Source of the DNA: Bradyrhizobium sp.
Lineage (GTDB): Bacteria > Pseudomonadota > Alphaproteobacteria > Rhizobiales > Xanthobacteraceae
NCBI GenBank assembly: GCA_028290305.1
Contig: JAQGKC010000318.1
Location: forward strand, 3,484 to 67,483
Direction of reading: 5' to 3'
DNA: 64,000 nt
In this document: piece after piece, positions 45,356 through 54,724 of the stretch
Position numbering within the stretch: position 1 is the stretch's first letter
How the letters are laid out: the number at the start of each line of letters is the position of its first letter
Notes under the pieces: generated by a model
Seen by the model: the letters and a program-made list of their open reading frames with translations, nothing else
The model's database searches: none
Told to the model about the DNA's origin: nothing
Made by a program: the position numbers and the translations under genes

Positions 45356-47947
45356 ATGAGCATTTCCCTCCACCCCGACACGCCCCAGGGCCGAACGCTG
45401 CCGGCATCGCCGGTGGCGGGCGCGGCGCCGGAAACCAGACCTGCGGCCAAGAAAGTCCGCAGCCGCCTGTTCACCAAATATGTCGCGCTGTTCGTCGCCG
45501 TGGTCGGTGTCGCGCTGCTGTCGAACGGGATTTTCGAGGTTTTCTTCTATTATCGCGAGCACAAGGCGGCCCTGATCCGCATTCAGCACGAACAGGCCGA
45601 GGCGGCGGCGGCGAAAATCGGCCAGTTCATCAAGGAAATCGAAAGCCAGCTTGGTTGGACCACCCAGTTGCCCTGGTCCGCAGGCTCGATCGAGCAGCGC
45701 CGGTTCGATGCGCTGCGGCTGTTGCGGCAGGTGCCGGCCATCACCGAACTGGCGCAGGTCGATTCCACCGGCAAGGAGCGGTTGCGGGTCTCCCGGCTCG
45801 CCATGGACGTCGTGGATAGCGGCCTCGACCTCTCCCAGGATCCGAAATTCACCGAAGCCGTCGCCCACAAGGTCTATTACGGGCCGGTCTATTTCCGCCG
45901 TGAATCCGAGCCCTACATGACGCTGTCGCTGGCGGGCACCCGCAAGGATGCCGGCGTCAGCATTGCCGAGGTCAACCTGAAGCTGATCTGGGACGTGGTG
46001 TCACAGATCAAGGTTGGCGAGCGCGGCCATGCCTATGTCGTCGGCGCGCAGGGCCGCCTGATCGCGCATCCGGATATCAGCCTGGTGCTGCGTAACACCG
46101 ATATGTCGAAGCTGCTGCAGGTGCAGGCGGCGCAGGCCGGAAGTGCAGCCGTCAACGCCGAGGAATTGCAGGGAACGAAGAATATCCAGGGGCAGGAAGT
46201 TCTGACGGCGTCCGCGCCGATCGCGCCGCTGGGCTGGACGATGTTCGTCGAGCTTCCGGTCCAGGAAGCCTACGCCTCCCTGTACCAGGCGTTGCAGCGC
46301 CTTGCCATCGTGCTATTGGGCGCGTCGATCTTCGCGGTGCTCGCGGGGATATTCCTGGCCCGGCGCATGGTCGGCCCGATCCAGGCCTTGCGCGCAGGCG
46401 CCGAGCGCATCGGCGGTGGCGATTTCAACCAGCGCATTTCGATCAAGACCGGTGACGAACTCGAAGGGCTCGCCGACCAGTTCAACGACATGGGCGGCCG
46501 GCTGCAGGAGTCCTACACCGACCTGGAGAAGAAGGTCGAACAGCGAACGGCTGAATTGACCGAAACGTTACAGCAGCAGACCGCGACCGCCGAGGTTCTC
46601 AAGGTCATCAGCCGCTCGGCGTTCGATTTGCAAGCCGTGCTCGATACGCTGGTGGAGTCGGCGGCGCGCCTGTGCGAGGCGGATATGGCCGCGATTACTC
46701 GCCAAAAAGGCGATGTCTATTATCGCGCAGGTTCATACGGCTTTACGCCCCAGTTCATGGATTACGCAAAGGACCTTCCGGTCCGGCCGGAACGCGCGAC
46801 AATTACAGGACGGACCTTGCTCGAGGGCAAGTTGATCCACGTGCCGGATGTGCATGCCGATAGCGACTATGCTTTTTCGGAAGGCCAGAAACTGAGCGGC
46901 GACCCCCGTACATTTCTCGGGGTACCCCTTCTGCGCGGAGGCAATCCGGTCGGCGCCCTTGTGCTGGCGCGCCGAACCGTGCGGCCCTTCAGTAAAAAGC
47001 AAATCGAGCTGGTCACGACGTTCGCAGACCAAGCCGTCATCGCCATCGAGAACGTGCGATTGTTCGATGAGGTTCAGGAACGAACCAGGGAATTGTCGTT
47101 GTCGATCGACGAGTTGCGCACTGCGCAGGACCGCCTGGTGCAGACCGAGAAGCTCGCTTCGCTGGGCCAGCTCACCGCAGGCATCGCCCATGAAATCAAG
47201 AATCCGCTCAATTTCGTCAACAATTTCTCGGCGCTCTCGGCCGAACTGATCGACGAACTCAATGATGTGCTCAAGCCGGCTGCGCTCGACGACAAGACGC
47301 GGGAAGAGATCGACGAACTGACGCATATGTTGAAAAGCAATCTCGAAAAAGTGGTGCAGCACGGCAAGCGCGCCGACTCGATTGTCAAGAACATGCTGCT
47401 GCATTCGCGCGAAGGATCTGGCGAGCACCGGCCCGTCGACATCAATGCGATCGTCGAGGAAAGCCTCAATCTCGCCTATCACGGCGCCCGGGCCGAGAAA
47501 TCCGGCTTCAATATCACGCTGAAACGTGATTTCGACCCCGCCGCCGGCATGATCGACCTTTACCCGCAGGAGATCACGCGGGTGTTTCTCAATCTGATTG
47601 GAAATGGTTTTTACGCTGCCACCAAGCGCAAGGAGGCGGGCGACGAGACCTTCGAACCGACATTGACCGCGACCACCAAAAGCCTCGGCAATAGTGTGGA
47701 AATCCGGATTCGCGACAACGGCGCCGGCATCCCCCTGGAAGTGAAGGAGAAAATGTTCAATCCCTTCTTCACCACCAAACCGGCGGGAGAGGGCACCGGT
47801 CTTGGCCTGTCGATGAGCCACGACATCGTGGTGAAACAACACGGCGGCAAGATCGACGTTGATACCGAGCCGGGCGTATTTACTGAATTCATTATTACGC
47901 TGCCGCGTACAGCGGCGGCGCAAGGAAATGCTGGAGGCACGAATTGA
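45356..47947 (+). CDS. Sensor histidine kinase, Cache-HAMP-GAF-HisKA-HATPase
   Basis: 863 residues, ATG 45356. TM1 about 43-65, periplasmic double-Cache-like region about 66-310 (contains [20 protein letters not shown]), TM2 about 315-335 ([19 protein letters not shown]), HAMP about 336-390 ([22 protein letters not shown]), coiled coil about 385-420, GAF about 425-570, HisKA with phosphorylatable His612 ([12 protein letters not shown]) and HATPase_c with Asn750 ([13 protein letters not shown]), DNGAGIP (787-793) and GTGLGLSMS (813-821). It senses an extracellular ligand, perhaps carried by the upstream binding protein, and phosphorylates the response regulator(s) encoded next. Stop overlaps the next start. 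Confidence 0.93.
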   Translation: MSISLHPDTPQGRTLPASPVAGAAPETRPAAKKVRSRLFTKYVALFVAVVGVALLSNGIFEVFFYYREHKAALIRIQHEQAEAAAAKIGQFIKEIESQLGWTTQLPWSAGSIEQRRFDALRLLRQVPAITELAQVDSTGKERLRVSRLAMDVVDSGLDLSQDPKFTEAVAHKVYYGPVYFRRESEPYMTLSLAGTRKDAGVSIAEVNLKLIWDVVSQIKVGERGHAYVVGAQGRLIAHPDISLVLRNTDMSKLLQVQAAQAGSAAVNAEELQGTKNIQGQEVLTASAPIAPLGWTMFVELPVQEAYASLYQALQRLAIVLLGASIFAVLAGIFLARRMVGPIQALRAGAERIGGGDFNQRISIKTGDELEGLADQFNDMGGRLQESYTDLEKKVEQRTAELTETLQQQTATAEVLKVISRSAFDLQAVLDTLVESAARLCEADMAAITRQKGDVYYRAGSYGFTPQFMDYAKDLPVRPERATITGRTLLEGKLIHVPDVHADSDYAFSEGQKLSGDPRTFLGVPLLRGGNPVGALVLARRTVRPFSKKQIELVTTFADQAVIAIENVRLFDEVQERTRELSLSIDELRTAQDRLVQTEKLASLGQLTAGIAHEIKNPLNFVNNFSALSAELIDELNDVLKPAALDDKTREEIDELTHMLKSNLEKVVQHGKRADSIVKNMLLHSREGSGEHRPVDINAIVEESLNLAYHGARAEKSGFNITLKRDFDPAAGMIDLYPQEITRVFLNLIGNGFYAATKRKEAGDETFEPTLTATTKSLGNSVEIRIRDNGAGIPLEVKEKMFNPFFTTKPAGEGTGLGLSMSHDIVVKQHGGKIDVDTEPGVFTEFIITLPRTAAAQGNAGGTN

Positions 47948-48333
47948 GCGTTTACATACTCGTCGTCGATGACGAGCCCGACGTCGAAGCCCTGTTTCGA
48001 CAACAGTTCCGGCGCGATCTGCGCTCCGGACGTTTCACCATGGAATTTGCCCCGTCGGCGGCCGCGGCATTGGCGCGGGCCGCCAACGTCGCTGATCCCT
48101 CGCTGATCCTGATCCTGTCGGACATCAACATGCCCGGCATGAGCGGGCTCGAAATGTTACCCAGAGTTCGCGCGGAGCGACCCGATGTTCCCGTCATCAT
48201 GATCACCGCCTATGGCGACGTGGAAACACGACGCAAGGCGATCGAGCGCGGCGCGGTGGGTTTGCTGACGAAACCGATCGATTTCGCGCTGCTGCGCCAC
48301 GAAATCGATACCCGTCTCGGGCAGGCCGCATGA
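47944..48333 (+). CDS. Single-domain response regulator (receiver only)
   Basis: 129 residues, TTG start 47944 overlapping the kinase stop by 4 bases. Complete receiver: acidic pair Asp9/Asp10 (VVDDEPD), phospho-acceptor Asp60 ([11 protein letters not shown]), Thr/Ser site in IMITAYGD and Lys110 (LLTKPIDF). There is no output domain, so it may act as a relay or by protein contact. Overlaps the next gene by 4 bases (GCATGA), giving kinase, receiver and receiver-cyclase in one translationally coupled series. Confidence 0.9.
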   Translation: MSVYILVVDDEPDVEALFRQQFRRDLRSGRFTMEFAPSAAAALARAANVADPSLILILSDINMPGMSGLEMLPRVRAERPDVPVIMITAYGDVETRRKAIERGAVGLLTKPIDFALLRHEIDTRLGQAA

Positions 48334-49579
48334 CCGCAACCATCCTCGTCGTCGACGACGAGCCCGATCTCGAGGCTTTGGTCCTGCAGAAATTCCGCAG
48401 GCAAATTCGCGACGGCGCGGTGTCATTCCTGTTCGCCCATGACGGCATCGAGGCGCTGCAGTCGATCGAGGATCATCCGCATGTCGACATGGTGGTTTCC
48501 GACATCAATATGCCGCGGATGGACGGCCTGTCGCTGTTGCAGAAGCTGCAGGAGGCCGAAGACAAGAAATCGACCATCATCGTTTCCGCGTATGGAGACA
48601 TGAGCAACATCCGCACCGCGATGAATCGGGCGCGTTCGATTTCCTGACCAAGCCGATTGATTTCGGTGATCTCGAACTGACCATCGACAAGACCATCCGC
48701 CATGTCGAGACCATGCGCGACGCGCGCCGCCGCCAGGCCGAGGCCGAGCGCGCCTACGCGTCGCTTTCGCGATATTTTTCGCCGCAGATCGCCTCCCGGC
48801 TTGCAGTCGTCGGCGACGGCGATGGTATGGAAGTGCACCGCCGCGAGGTCGCGACCATCTTCACCGACATCACCAGTTTCACGTCGCTGGTGGAGAATAC
48901 CGCGCCGGAAGTGCTGGGCGCGCTGCTCAACGAATATATGGGCGGAATGACCGACATTGTCTTCGCGCACGAAGGCACGGTCGCGAAGATCATCGGTGAT
49001 GCGATCCAGATTCTCTTCAATGCTCCCGGGGACCAGCCGGATTATGCGACACGCGCGATCGCCTGCGCGCATGACCTCGATGTCTGGGCCGAAGGTTTTC
49101 GTGAGCGCTGGAAGTCCGAGGGCGTGAATTTCGGCGCAACCCGGATCGGCGTTCACGCCGGTCCGGCGCTGGTCGGCAATTTCGGCGGCAGCCGTTTCTT
49201 CGATTACACCGCCTATGGCGACACCATCAACACTGCCGCGCGGCTCGAGGCCGCCAACAAGTTTCTCGGCACCCGCATCTGTGTCAGCGCGGTCGTTGCC
49301 GATAGCACTGAAAATTTTCAGGGGCGACCGGTCGGCGATCTAATGCTGCGCGGGCGCAGCGAACCGTTGCGTGCTTACGAACCGCTGGTGGCGGCAACGT
49401 TCGAGGAACCGGCGACGACGCAATATTCGGAGGCCTTTGCTAAGCTGGAAGCCGGAGACGCCGCGGCGATGCCGGCCTTTGCCGCGCTGGTCGGGTCACA
49501 TGCCGACGATGCCCTCGCTGGTTTTCACCTGAGACGGTTGCTCAACGGCGCCAAGGGCGTCCGTATGCAACTGGAATAA
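48330..49579 (+). pseudogene. Response regulator-adenylate/guanylate cyclase with a one-base frameshift
   Basis: From ATG 48330 a receiver is encoded (Asp10/Asp11, acceptor Asp58 in VSDINMPRMDG) up to SNIRTAMNRARSIS and a TGA at 48645-48647. The +2 frame then continues without gap: GAFDFLTKPIDF would follow MNR if one G were added to ggg at 48628-48630. Downstream (48713-49579, 288 residues) is an intact class III cyclase: metal Asp in IFTDITSFT and GDAIQILF, substrate-site Lys in VAKIIGDA and Asp/transition-state residues in FDYTAYGDTINTAARLE. Probably a phosphorylation-controlled cAMP/cGMP synthase; here split by deletion or read error. A separate start at 48713 has no good ribosome binding site. 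Confidence 0.82.
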
Positions 49580-49603
49580 GAAGAACAACAAGGAAAGCTA
49601 GAC

Positions 49604-50347
49604 ATGACGCAGGATTTTCCGGCCGGCAACTATCGCTTCATCCCGGCGGTGTTTCAATATTCAAGCGGCGCCGCGGCCGATTCAGGCTTCGAGATCGAGC
49701 GCGTGCGCTTCGACAGGCTGCTGCCGCTGGCCGAGGGTTTCGCTGCGGTCGCGAAATATATTCAGGCGGCCGGGCGGCCGCTGACGTCGTTCTGCGCCTG
49801 CGAGCTGCGCTCGCCGGCGGCATTTACGGAAGACGGATTTCGGGCCTTCAATCAGCACTACGTCAAGACGCTCGCGGAATGGGGCCTGTTCGACGGCACT
49901 ACCAATCCAGTGGCGCGCAGCAACGTCTGCCCTGAGATCGATCCTCCGGCCGAGCCGTCATTTTATGCATTCTCCTTTACGCGCCCGAGCCAACATAGGA
50001 CGCCGACATTCGTTATCGCCGGCGGAGCGGAAACGCGCGGTGGGAGCGGGAGCTATCCCGAACGTATTGTGCGCTATCGCGATCTCAGTCCGGAAGGGTT
50101 GAAAGAGAAAGTACAGTGCACCGTCGGGCAAATGGAAGACCGCCTTCGCACGTTTGGTTTCGGCTGGAAGGACACCACGGCCGCGCAGGCCTATTCCATC
50201 CGCGACTTTCATCCTGTCATCGTTGACGAACTGGTCCGCCACGGCGCCATGCGTTCGGGCCTGACCTGGCATTTTGCTCGTCCGCCGGTGATCGACCTCG
50301 AATACGAAATGGATTGCCGCCGCGTGACACGCGAAACGGTGATCTGA
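49604..50347 (+). CDS. Probable RidA-like deaminase (CnbZ-type)
   Basis: 247 residues, ATG 49604 with aaggaaagctagac upstream. Contains PLTSFCACELRSPAAFTEDGFRAFN, NPVARSNVCPEIDPPAEPSFYAFSF and DTTAAQAYSIRDFHPVIVDELVRHG. These fit proteins named 2-amino-5-chloromuconate deaminase CnbZ, a family with RidA/YjgF-like features, in which an Arg-Ser-Asn and Cys occur close together. I recognise it by general similarity only. It follows the cyclase by 24 bases but its role may be unrelated; the next gene is on the other strand. Confidence 0.55.
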   Translation: MTQDFPAGNYRFIPAVFQYSSGAAADSGFEIERVRFDRLLPLAEGFAAVAKYIQAAGRPLTSFCACELRSPAAFTEDGFRAFNQHYVKTLAEWGLFDGTTNPVARSNVCPEIDPPAEPSFYAFSFTRPSQHRTPTFVIAGGAETRGGSGSYPERIVRYRDLSPEGLKEKVQCTVGQMEDRLRTFGFGWKDTTAAQAYSIRDFHPVIVDELVRHGAMRSGLTWHFARPPVIDLEYEMDCRRVTRETVI

Positions 50348-50365
50348 GGGGATTCAGCCCGGCCG

Positions 50366-51253
50366 CTATCGTTCGTGCGGATCGAGCGCGTCGCGCAGTC
50401 CGTCACCGACCAGATTGAACGACAGCACCACGAGGAAAATCGCCAGCCCCGGCCACAGCGCCATCCATGGCGCATTGGAGAGAAAGCGTTGCGCTGAATT
50501 CAGCATGCTGCCCCAGGACGGCGCGGGCGGCTGCTGCCCTAGCCCGAGAAACGACAGCGCCGCTTCGGCGATGATTGCAGCCGCGATCGAAAGCGTCGCC
50601 TGCACCAATAGCGCCGGCATGACATTGGGCAGGATGTGAACCAGAGCGATCCGCCACGGCGGATTGCCAACAGCCCGTGCGGCTTCGACATAGTCCTCAA
50701 CCTTGACACTCATCGTCTGGCCGCGGGTCAGCCTCAGGAAGATCGGGGTTGCCGAAATGCCGATGGCGATCATGGCGTTGCCAAGGCTTGGACCCAGGAA
50801 CGCCGCCAGTGCGATCGCAAGGATCAGGAACGGGCAAGCCAGCATGGCATCGGTGATGCGGCTGATCAGGGCATCGACGAAACCGCCCTGGTAGCCAGAC
50901 AGTAGCCCAAGCGGTACGCCGATGCTGAATGCTATACCGACCGAGATGGCGCCTGCCGTCAGCGAAGCGCGCGTCCCGTAGATCACACGGGTCAGGACAT
51001 CACGGCCAAGATCATCAGTGCCGAACCAATGCAGCGCCGAAGGCGGCTTGCGAACCATCGTCCAGCTGGTAGCGATCGGGTCGTAGGGCGTGATCAAGGG
51101 CGCAAAGAGTGCGAGCACAATAAACGTCGCAATCACGACCAGCCCCACGATCGCGCCCTTGCGCCGAAACAGCCGGTGTAACGCGCGCCGCGCCGGGCTT
51201 TCCAATTCGTCCATGGCGGCAGCCGACCTGGCGCCAAGCGCAGCCTCGCTCAT
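50366..51253 (-). CDS. Peptide ABC transporter permease (DppC type), second set
   Basis: 295 residues, ATG at 51253, overlapping the upstream DppB-like gene by 4 bases. N-terminal TM GAIVGLVVIATFIVLALFAPL and the DppC motif YDPIATSWTMVRKPPSALHWFGTDDLGRDVLTRVIYG; C-terminal BPD loop EAARAVGNPPWRIALVHILPN. It is the distal gene of a ten-gene minus-strand operon and forms the membrane channel with its DppB-like partner. No ATPase gene is linked on this side, so it probably uses the pair encoded at 56631-58615. Confidence 0.92.
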   Translation of the reverse strand: MSEAALGARSAAAMDELESPARRALHRLFRRKGAIVGLVVIATFIVLALFAPLITPYDPIATSWTMVRKPPSALHWFGTDDLGRDVLTRVIYGTRASLTAGAISVGIAFSIGVPLGLLSGYQGGFVDALISRITDAMLACPFLILAIALAAFLGPSLGNAMIAIGISATPIFLRLTRGQTMSVKVEDYVEAARAVGNPPWRIALVHILPNVMPALLVQATLSIAAAIIAEAALSFLGLGQQPPAPSWGSMLNSAQRFLSNAPWMALWPGLAIFLVVLSFNLVGDGLRDALDPHER

Positions 51254-52197
51254 GCGTTATCTCTCAGCCGCGGGTTGACCAGGATATAGGCGAGATCGGC
51301 GATCAGGTTCAGCGCGATGTAGATCGTGGCGGTGACCAGCACGACGCCTTGCACGACGGCGTAATCGCGGTTGAAAACGGCATCGACAATCAGCTTGCCG
51401 AAGCCCGGTATGGAAAAAATCTGTTCGGTGAGGACGGCCCCGGACAGCAGCGTGCCGAGTTCGAGTGCACCGAGCGTAATGACCGGCGTTAGCGCGTTCC
51501 GCAACGCGTGCTTGAGGATAACGGCATGTTCCGGAATGCCCTTGGCGCGCGCCGTACGAACGAAATCGCTATCGAGCACCTGGAGCATGGCGCCGCGGGT
51601 GTGCCGCATCAAGATCGCGGCAATCGCGTTTCCGAGCACGAAAGCCGGCATGATGGTCGATGCAAGGCTCGCCCGCCAGTTTTCGAAAAGCGACACATAG
51701 CCCGATGCCGGCAACCAGCCCAGTTTGATCGAGAACAGAAAGATCAGCATGATCCCGAGCCAGAAGTTTGGCGTCGAGATGCCCCACAGCGAGAACAGGT
51801 TTGCGCCGTAATCCCAGAGCGTGCCTTTCTTGACCGCCGACACGATCCCGGCGGGAATACCGATGAGGAGAGCGATCACGATCGCCATCGATGCCAATTG
51901 CATTGTTACGGGCAGCTTTTCCGCGATCAGGCTGCGCACCGGCACCTTGTTGCGGAGCGATTCGCCGAAGTCACCGGACAGCACACCTTTGACCCAATAG
52001 AGATACTGGACCGGGATCGGTCGGTCGAGCCGGTATTGCTGGCGGATCTGGGCGATGACGGCGGGATCGCGTTCCTCGCCAGCCATGACAAGCGCAGGAT
52101 CGCCCGGCAGCAATTGCTGCAACGAGAAGATCATGACCGACACGAAGAACAGGGTCGGTATCAGTTGGGCGAGGCGCTTGGCGAGGAAGTTCAGCAT
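51250..52197 (-). CDS. Peptide ABC transporter permease (DppB type), second set
   Basis: 315 residues, ATG at 52197 (MLNFLAKRLAQLIPTLF), chosen over upstream in-frame codons lying in a repeat. DppB landmarks: first TM with SVMIFSLQQLLPGDPA, the periplasmic RQQYRLDRPIPVQYLYW segment, and EAA-like loop RTARAKGIPEHAVILKHALRNALTP. Works with the overlapping DppC-like gene. The gap to the binding-protein gene upstream (52198-52342) is filled with a palindromic repeat. Confidence 0.93.
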   Translation of the reverse strand: MLNFLAKRLAQLIPTLFFVSVMIFSLQQLLPGDPALVMAGEERDPAVIAQIRQQYRLDRPIPVQYLYWVKGVLSGDFGESLRNKVPVRSLIAEKLPVTMQLASMAIVIALLIGIPAGIVSAVKKGTLWDYGANLFSLWGISTPNFWLGIMLIFLFSIKLGWLPASGYVSLFENWRASLASTIMPAFVLGNAIAAILMRHTRGAMLQVLDSDFVRTARAKGIPEHAVILKHALRNALTPVITLGALELGTLLSGAVLTEQIFSIPGFGKLIVDAVFNRDYAVVQGVVLVTATIYIALNLIADLAYILVNPRLRDNA

Positions 52198-52207
52198 GTG
52201 CTGCTTC

Positions 52208-52326
52208 GTTTCCCGGGCGCAACGCAACATGCAACGTTGTGCTGCAGACCCGGGATCCAGTCTGTTGAACAGGGTCCCGGCTCAGCGGTGCACCGCTTGC
52301 GCGTTGCACCGCGTCCGGGACACGAG
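52208..52326. repeat. Intra-operon repeat between binding protein and permease genes
   Basis: Holds cccgggatccag and gggtcccgg dyads (around 52250-52280) and two copies of the gttgcac/gtgcac-type stretch (gcggtgcaccgc, gcgttgcaccgc). It resembles dispersed Bradyrhizobium intergenic repeats and may reduce read-through into the permeases. Confidence 0.55.
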
Positions 52327-52342
52327 AATGAAACAAGCATGC

Positions 52343-53854
52343 TCATTTGAATTTCAATCCGACCACGCGCACCAGGCCGTCCGGCATCTGCTTGTAGCCT
52401 TCGAGCTTGGTGGTGTGGGCGATCAAAAGCGTGCGGTGATAGAGATAGATGATGGGCAAGTCGTCGAGCAGAATCCTGGTCAGCTTTTCGTAGATCGCCT
52501 TGCGTTGTGCCGGGTCCGCGACGAGACGGGCGTCTTCCATCGCTTTGTCGGCTTCAGGGTTGGAATAGCCGCCGTCATTCTGCGGAGCCTTGGTATGCAT
52601 GAAGACGTACGAGTTTCCGTCGGGATCGATCCGGCCGCTCCAGGCGATCTGGAAAATCTGGAACTCGCCGGCCTGGGCCTGCTTGAAGGAGGTCGCAAAC
52701 TCGATCACGCGAATTTTTAAATCGAAACCCGCTTCCGCGGCCATCGATTGCACGACCTGGGCCACGGCTTCGTTCTCGGCCCCTTTGGTGACCATGTAGT
52801 CGACGGTCACCGGCAACGCGACGCCAGCCTCTTTCAACAAAGCCTTGGCCTTGGCGACATCACGCGCTTGAATCGGGAAAGCCTTTTGGTAGTAGGGATG
52901 CTGCGGACTGACCCACTGGTTACCCGGCGTGAACTCGCCATTGAAGACGACCTGGTTCAGCGCCTCGCGGTCGATCGACAGATCGAGCGCCTGGCGTACC
53001 TTTTCCGATTGGCTCAGCGCGCCTTTGTTCTTGTCGTTGGCGATGTTGACGGTGAGACCGAGATAGCCGAGCTCAGGCGCCGTCGACAGCACCAGCCGTG
53101 GATCGGCGCGGACATCCCTGATATCGGTCGCCAGCACGCGCTCGATCAAATCCAGTCCGCCTGATTTCAGATTGGCAAGCCGCACCGTGGCATCCACGAT
53201 GGGTAGAAACACCACACGATCGATGAAGATATTATCCTTGTTCCAGTAATCGGCGAATTTCTCGAATACGATGCGATCTTGCGGCACGCGTTCGACGAAT
53301 TTGTAGGGCCCTGCGCAAACCGGATGGAGACCGAACTTGTCGCCTTCCTCCTTGGCCGCTTTGGGGGAGACCATCATGCCGGCACGATCGGTGAGTTGGG
53401 CAATCAGCGGCGCGAACGGCGTCTTCAGAACCAGTCTGATGGTGAGGGGATCGACGACCTCGACATGATCCACGCTCGCAAGCTCCGATTTGCGGAACGA
53501 GGTCGGCAGCGTCATATGGCGTTCGATAGAGAATTTCGCGGCTTCGGCGTCCAGCGGTTCGCCGTCATGGAATTTGACGCCGGGCCGCAGCTTGATCGTC
53601 ATCGCCTTGCCGTCGGCCGACGTCTCGTAGGACAGCGCGAGCTGCGGCACGATGTTGAGCTTTTCGTTGATGTCGAACAGCTTGTCGCAGAAGGCGGAGA
53701 ATACGATACGGCCGACATAGGTGCGCGCGATCGAGGGATCGAGGATATCCGGGTCTTCCGCAAGGCCGATGCGTAATGTTGTCTGTGCTTGAGCGCCGGT
53801 TCCGAGCGACAGCAAAAAAGCCGCGGCTGCAAATACCCAACGGTAAACCTTCAT
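52343..53854 (-). CDS. Peptide ABC transporter substrate-binding protein, second set (DppA/OppA family)
   Basis: 503 residues, ATG at 53854 (MKVYRWVFAAAAFLLSLG), with gagagg directly upstream; another in-frame ATG at 53866 would give MGAERMKVYRW. Signal peptide cleaved near residue 24 (AQA-QTTLRIGL). SBP_bac_5 pattern: FDINEKLNIVPQLALSYETS, RPGVKFHDGEPLDAEAAKFSIER, and a C-terminal lobe with LDDLPIIYLYHRT. It captures peptides or related compounds in the periplasm. Distinct from the binding protein at 60730-62325, so the operon serves two ligands. Confidence 0.92.
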   Translation of the reverse strand: MKVYRWVFAAAAFLLSLGTGAQAQTTLRIGLAEDPDILDPSIARTYVGRIVFSAFCDKLFDINEKLNIVPQLALSYETSADGKAMTIKLRPGVKFHDGEPLDAEAAKFSIERHMTLPTSFRKSELASVDHVEVVDPLTIRLVLKTPFAPLIAQLTDRAGMMVSPKAAKEEGDKFGLHPVCAGPYKFVERVPQDRIVFEKFADYWNKDNIFIDRVVFLPIVDATVRLANLKSGGLDLIERVLATDIRDVRADPRLVLSTAPELGYLGLTVNIANDKNKGALSQSEKVRQALDLSIDREALNQVVFNGEFTPGNQWVSPQHPYYQKAFPIQARDVAKAKALLKEAGVALPVTVDYMVTKGAENEAVAQVVQSMAAEAGFDLKIRVIEFATSFKQAQAGEFQIFQIAWSGRIDPDGNSYVFMHTKAPQNDGGYSNPEADKAMEDARLVADPAQRKAIYEKLTRILLDDLPIIYLYHRTLLIAHTTKLEGYKQMPDGLVRVVGLKFK

Positions 53855-53926
53855 CCTCTCGGCCCCCATCTTCACGATCACGCCGCCATTGGCGCTATCC
53901 GACTATATCAACCCCGGGACAGCCGG

Positions 53927-54667
53927 CTACTTCCGCTGGTTTGTCCCATCAAAACGGTGTCTCTTGTCCGCCATCGCCGCTTCCATGCCGGCGTCGATGA
54001 TCTCACGATCGGTAACGCCGGCCGGGTTGTTCCGCGTGGCCAGGAACTGGCGGAAATGCACCCAGTGCTCGCGGCTCACTTGTTCGAGACGTTCAAGTTC
54101 AGTGAGCGGGTCAGCGTGATCGTCGACGCGCAGATCGAGCGCCGACCACTCATCGTCGCCGTAGATCAAAAGTGCTGCCGATTGCCTGCCGCGCTTATCC
54201 CCGCCAGCGGCTTCGCCTGATCGCATCGCCGCGATCAGGCGTGGCGCGAATGGCAGCTTATCGCCCGCGATGTAGGCCGCCGCGGTGTCGTCCAATACGC
54301 GAGGGCCTGCGAGCATGTTGCCGGCAATCGAGAAGCCGTTGCCGTTGACGTGCCCGCACCAGTCGACGCATTCGCGACCGGTATGGGACGCGATGCGGCC
54401 GCCGGCGTCCATGACGTGGAGTTGCCGGCTTTCGCGGCCGCTGTCCGCCGCAATCAGGGTCTCGACGATGTCGTGGGGCTTACGTCCTTCGCGCAGCAGC
54501 TTCGAACCATCGATGCCGTAATATGGATTGACCAGCGCCTGCGTGGCGATCCCGCCCAAGCCCGCGGCGATATACGGCACCCGCGCACCCGCCGCGAAAA
54601 ACCGCGTCGCGACCGCGATCCCGAATTGGCCGGTCAAGTTGTCGCGGGCGAGGATCGACCAGGTCAT
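53927..54667 (-). CDS. DUF1028-family protein (Ntn-hydrolase-like)
   Basis: 246 residues, ATG at 54667. Starts MTWSILARDNLTGQFGIAVATRFFAAG and has GGIATQALVNPYYGIDG, then RVVDWCGHVNGNGFSIAGNMLAG-like ECVDWCGHVNGNGFSIAGNML, the typical pattern of DUF1028, a family predicted to have the N-terminal nucleophile hydrolase fold. It lies between gamma-glutamyltransferase and a peptide-binding protein in one operon, so a role in peptide or amide hydrolysis is likely. Enzyme activity is not established. Confidence 0.88.
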   Translation of the reverse strand: MTWSILARDNLTGQFGIAVATRFFAAGARVPYIAAGLGGIATQALVNPYYGIDGSKLLREGRKPHDIVETLIAADSGRESRQLHVMDAGGRIASHTGRECVDWCGHVNGNGFSIAGNMLAGPRVLDDTAAAYIAGDKLPFAPRLIAAMRSGEAAGGDKRGRQSAALLIYGDDEWSALDLRVDDHADPLTELERLEQVSREHWVHFRQFLATRNNPAGVTDREIIDAGMEAAMADKRHRFDGTNQRK

Positions 54668-54683
54668 CTCAGCTCAGCTCTTT

Positions 54684-54719
54684 CAAGTCATCTCGCAAGT
54701 CATCTCGCAAGTCATCTCG
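54684..54719. repeat. Three perfect tandem copies of a 12-base unit
   Basis: caagtcatctcg occurs at 54684-54695, 54696-54707 and 54708-54719, in the 57-base gap between the gamma-glutamyltransferase and DUF1028 genes, directly upstream of the DUF1028 start on the minus strand. A degenerate related unit (ggtcatctcag) lies at 54662-54672, inside the start of DUF1028. Slippage could change the spacing between the two genes. Confidence 0.85.
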
Positions 54720-54724
54720 GCCCT

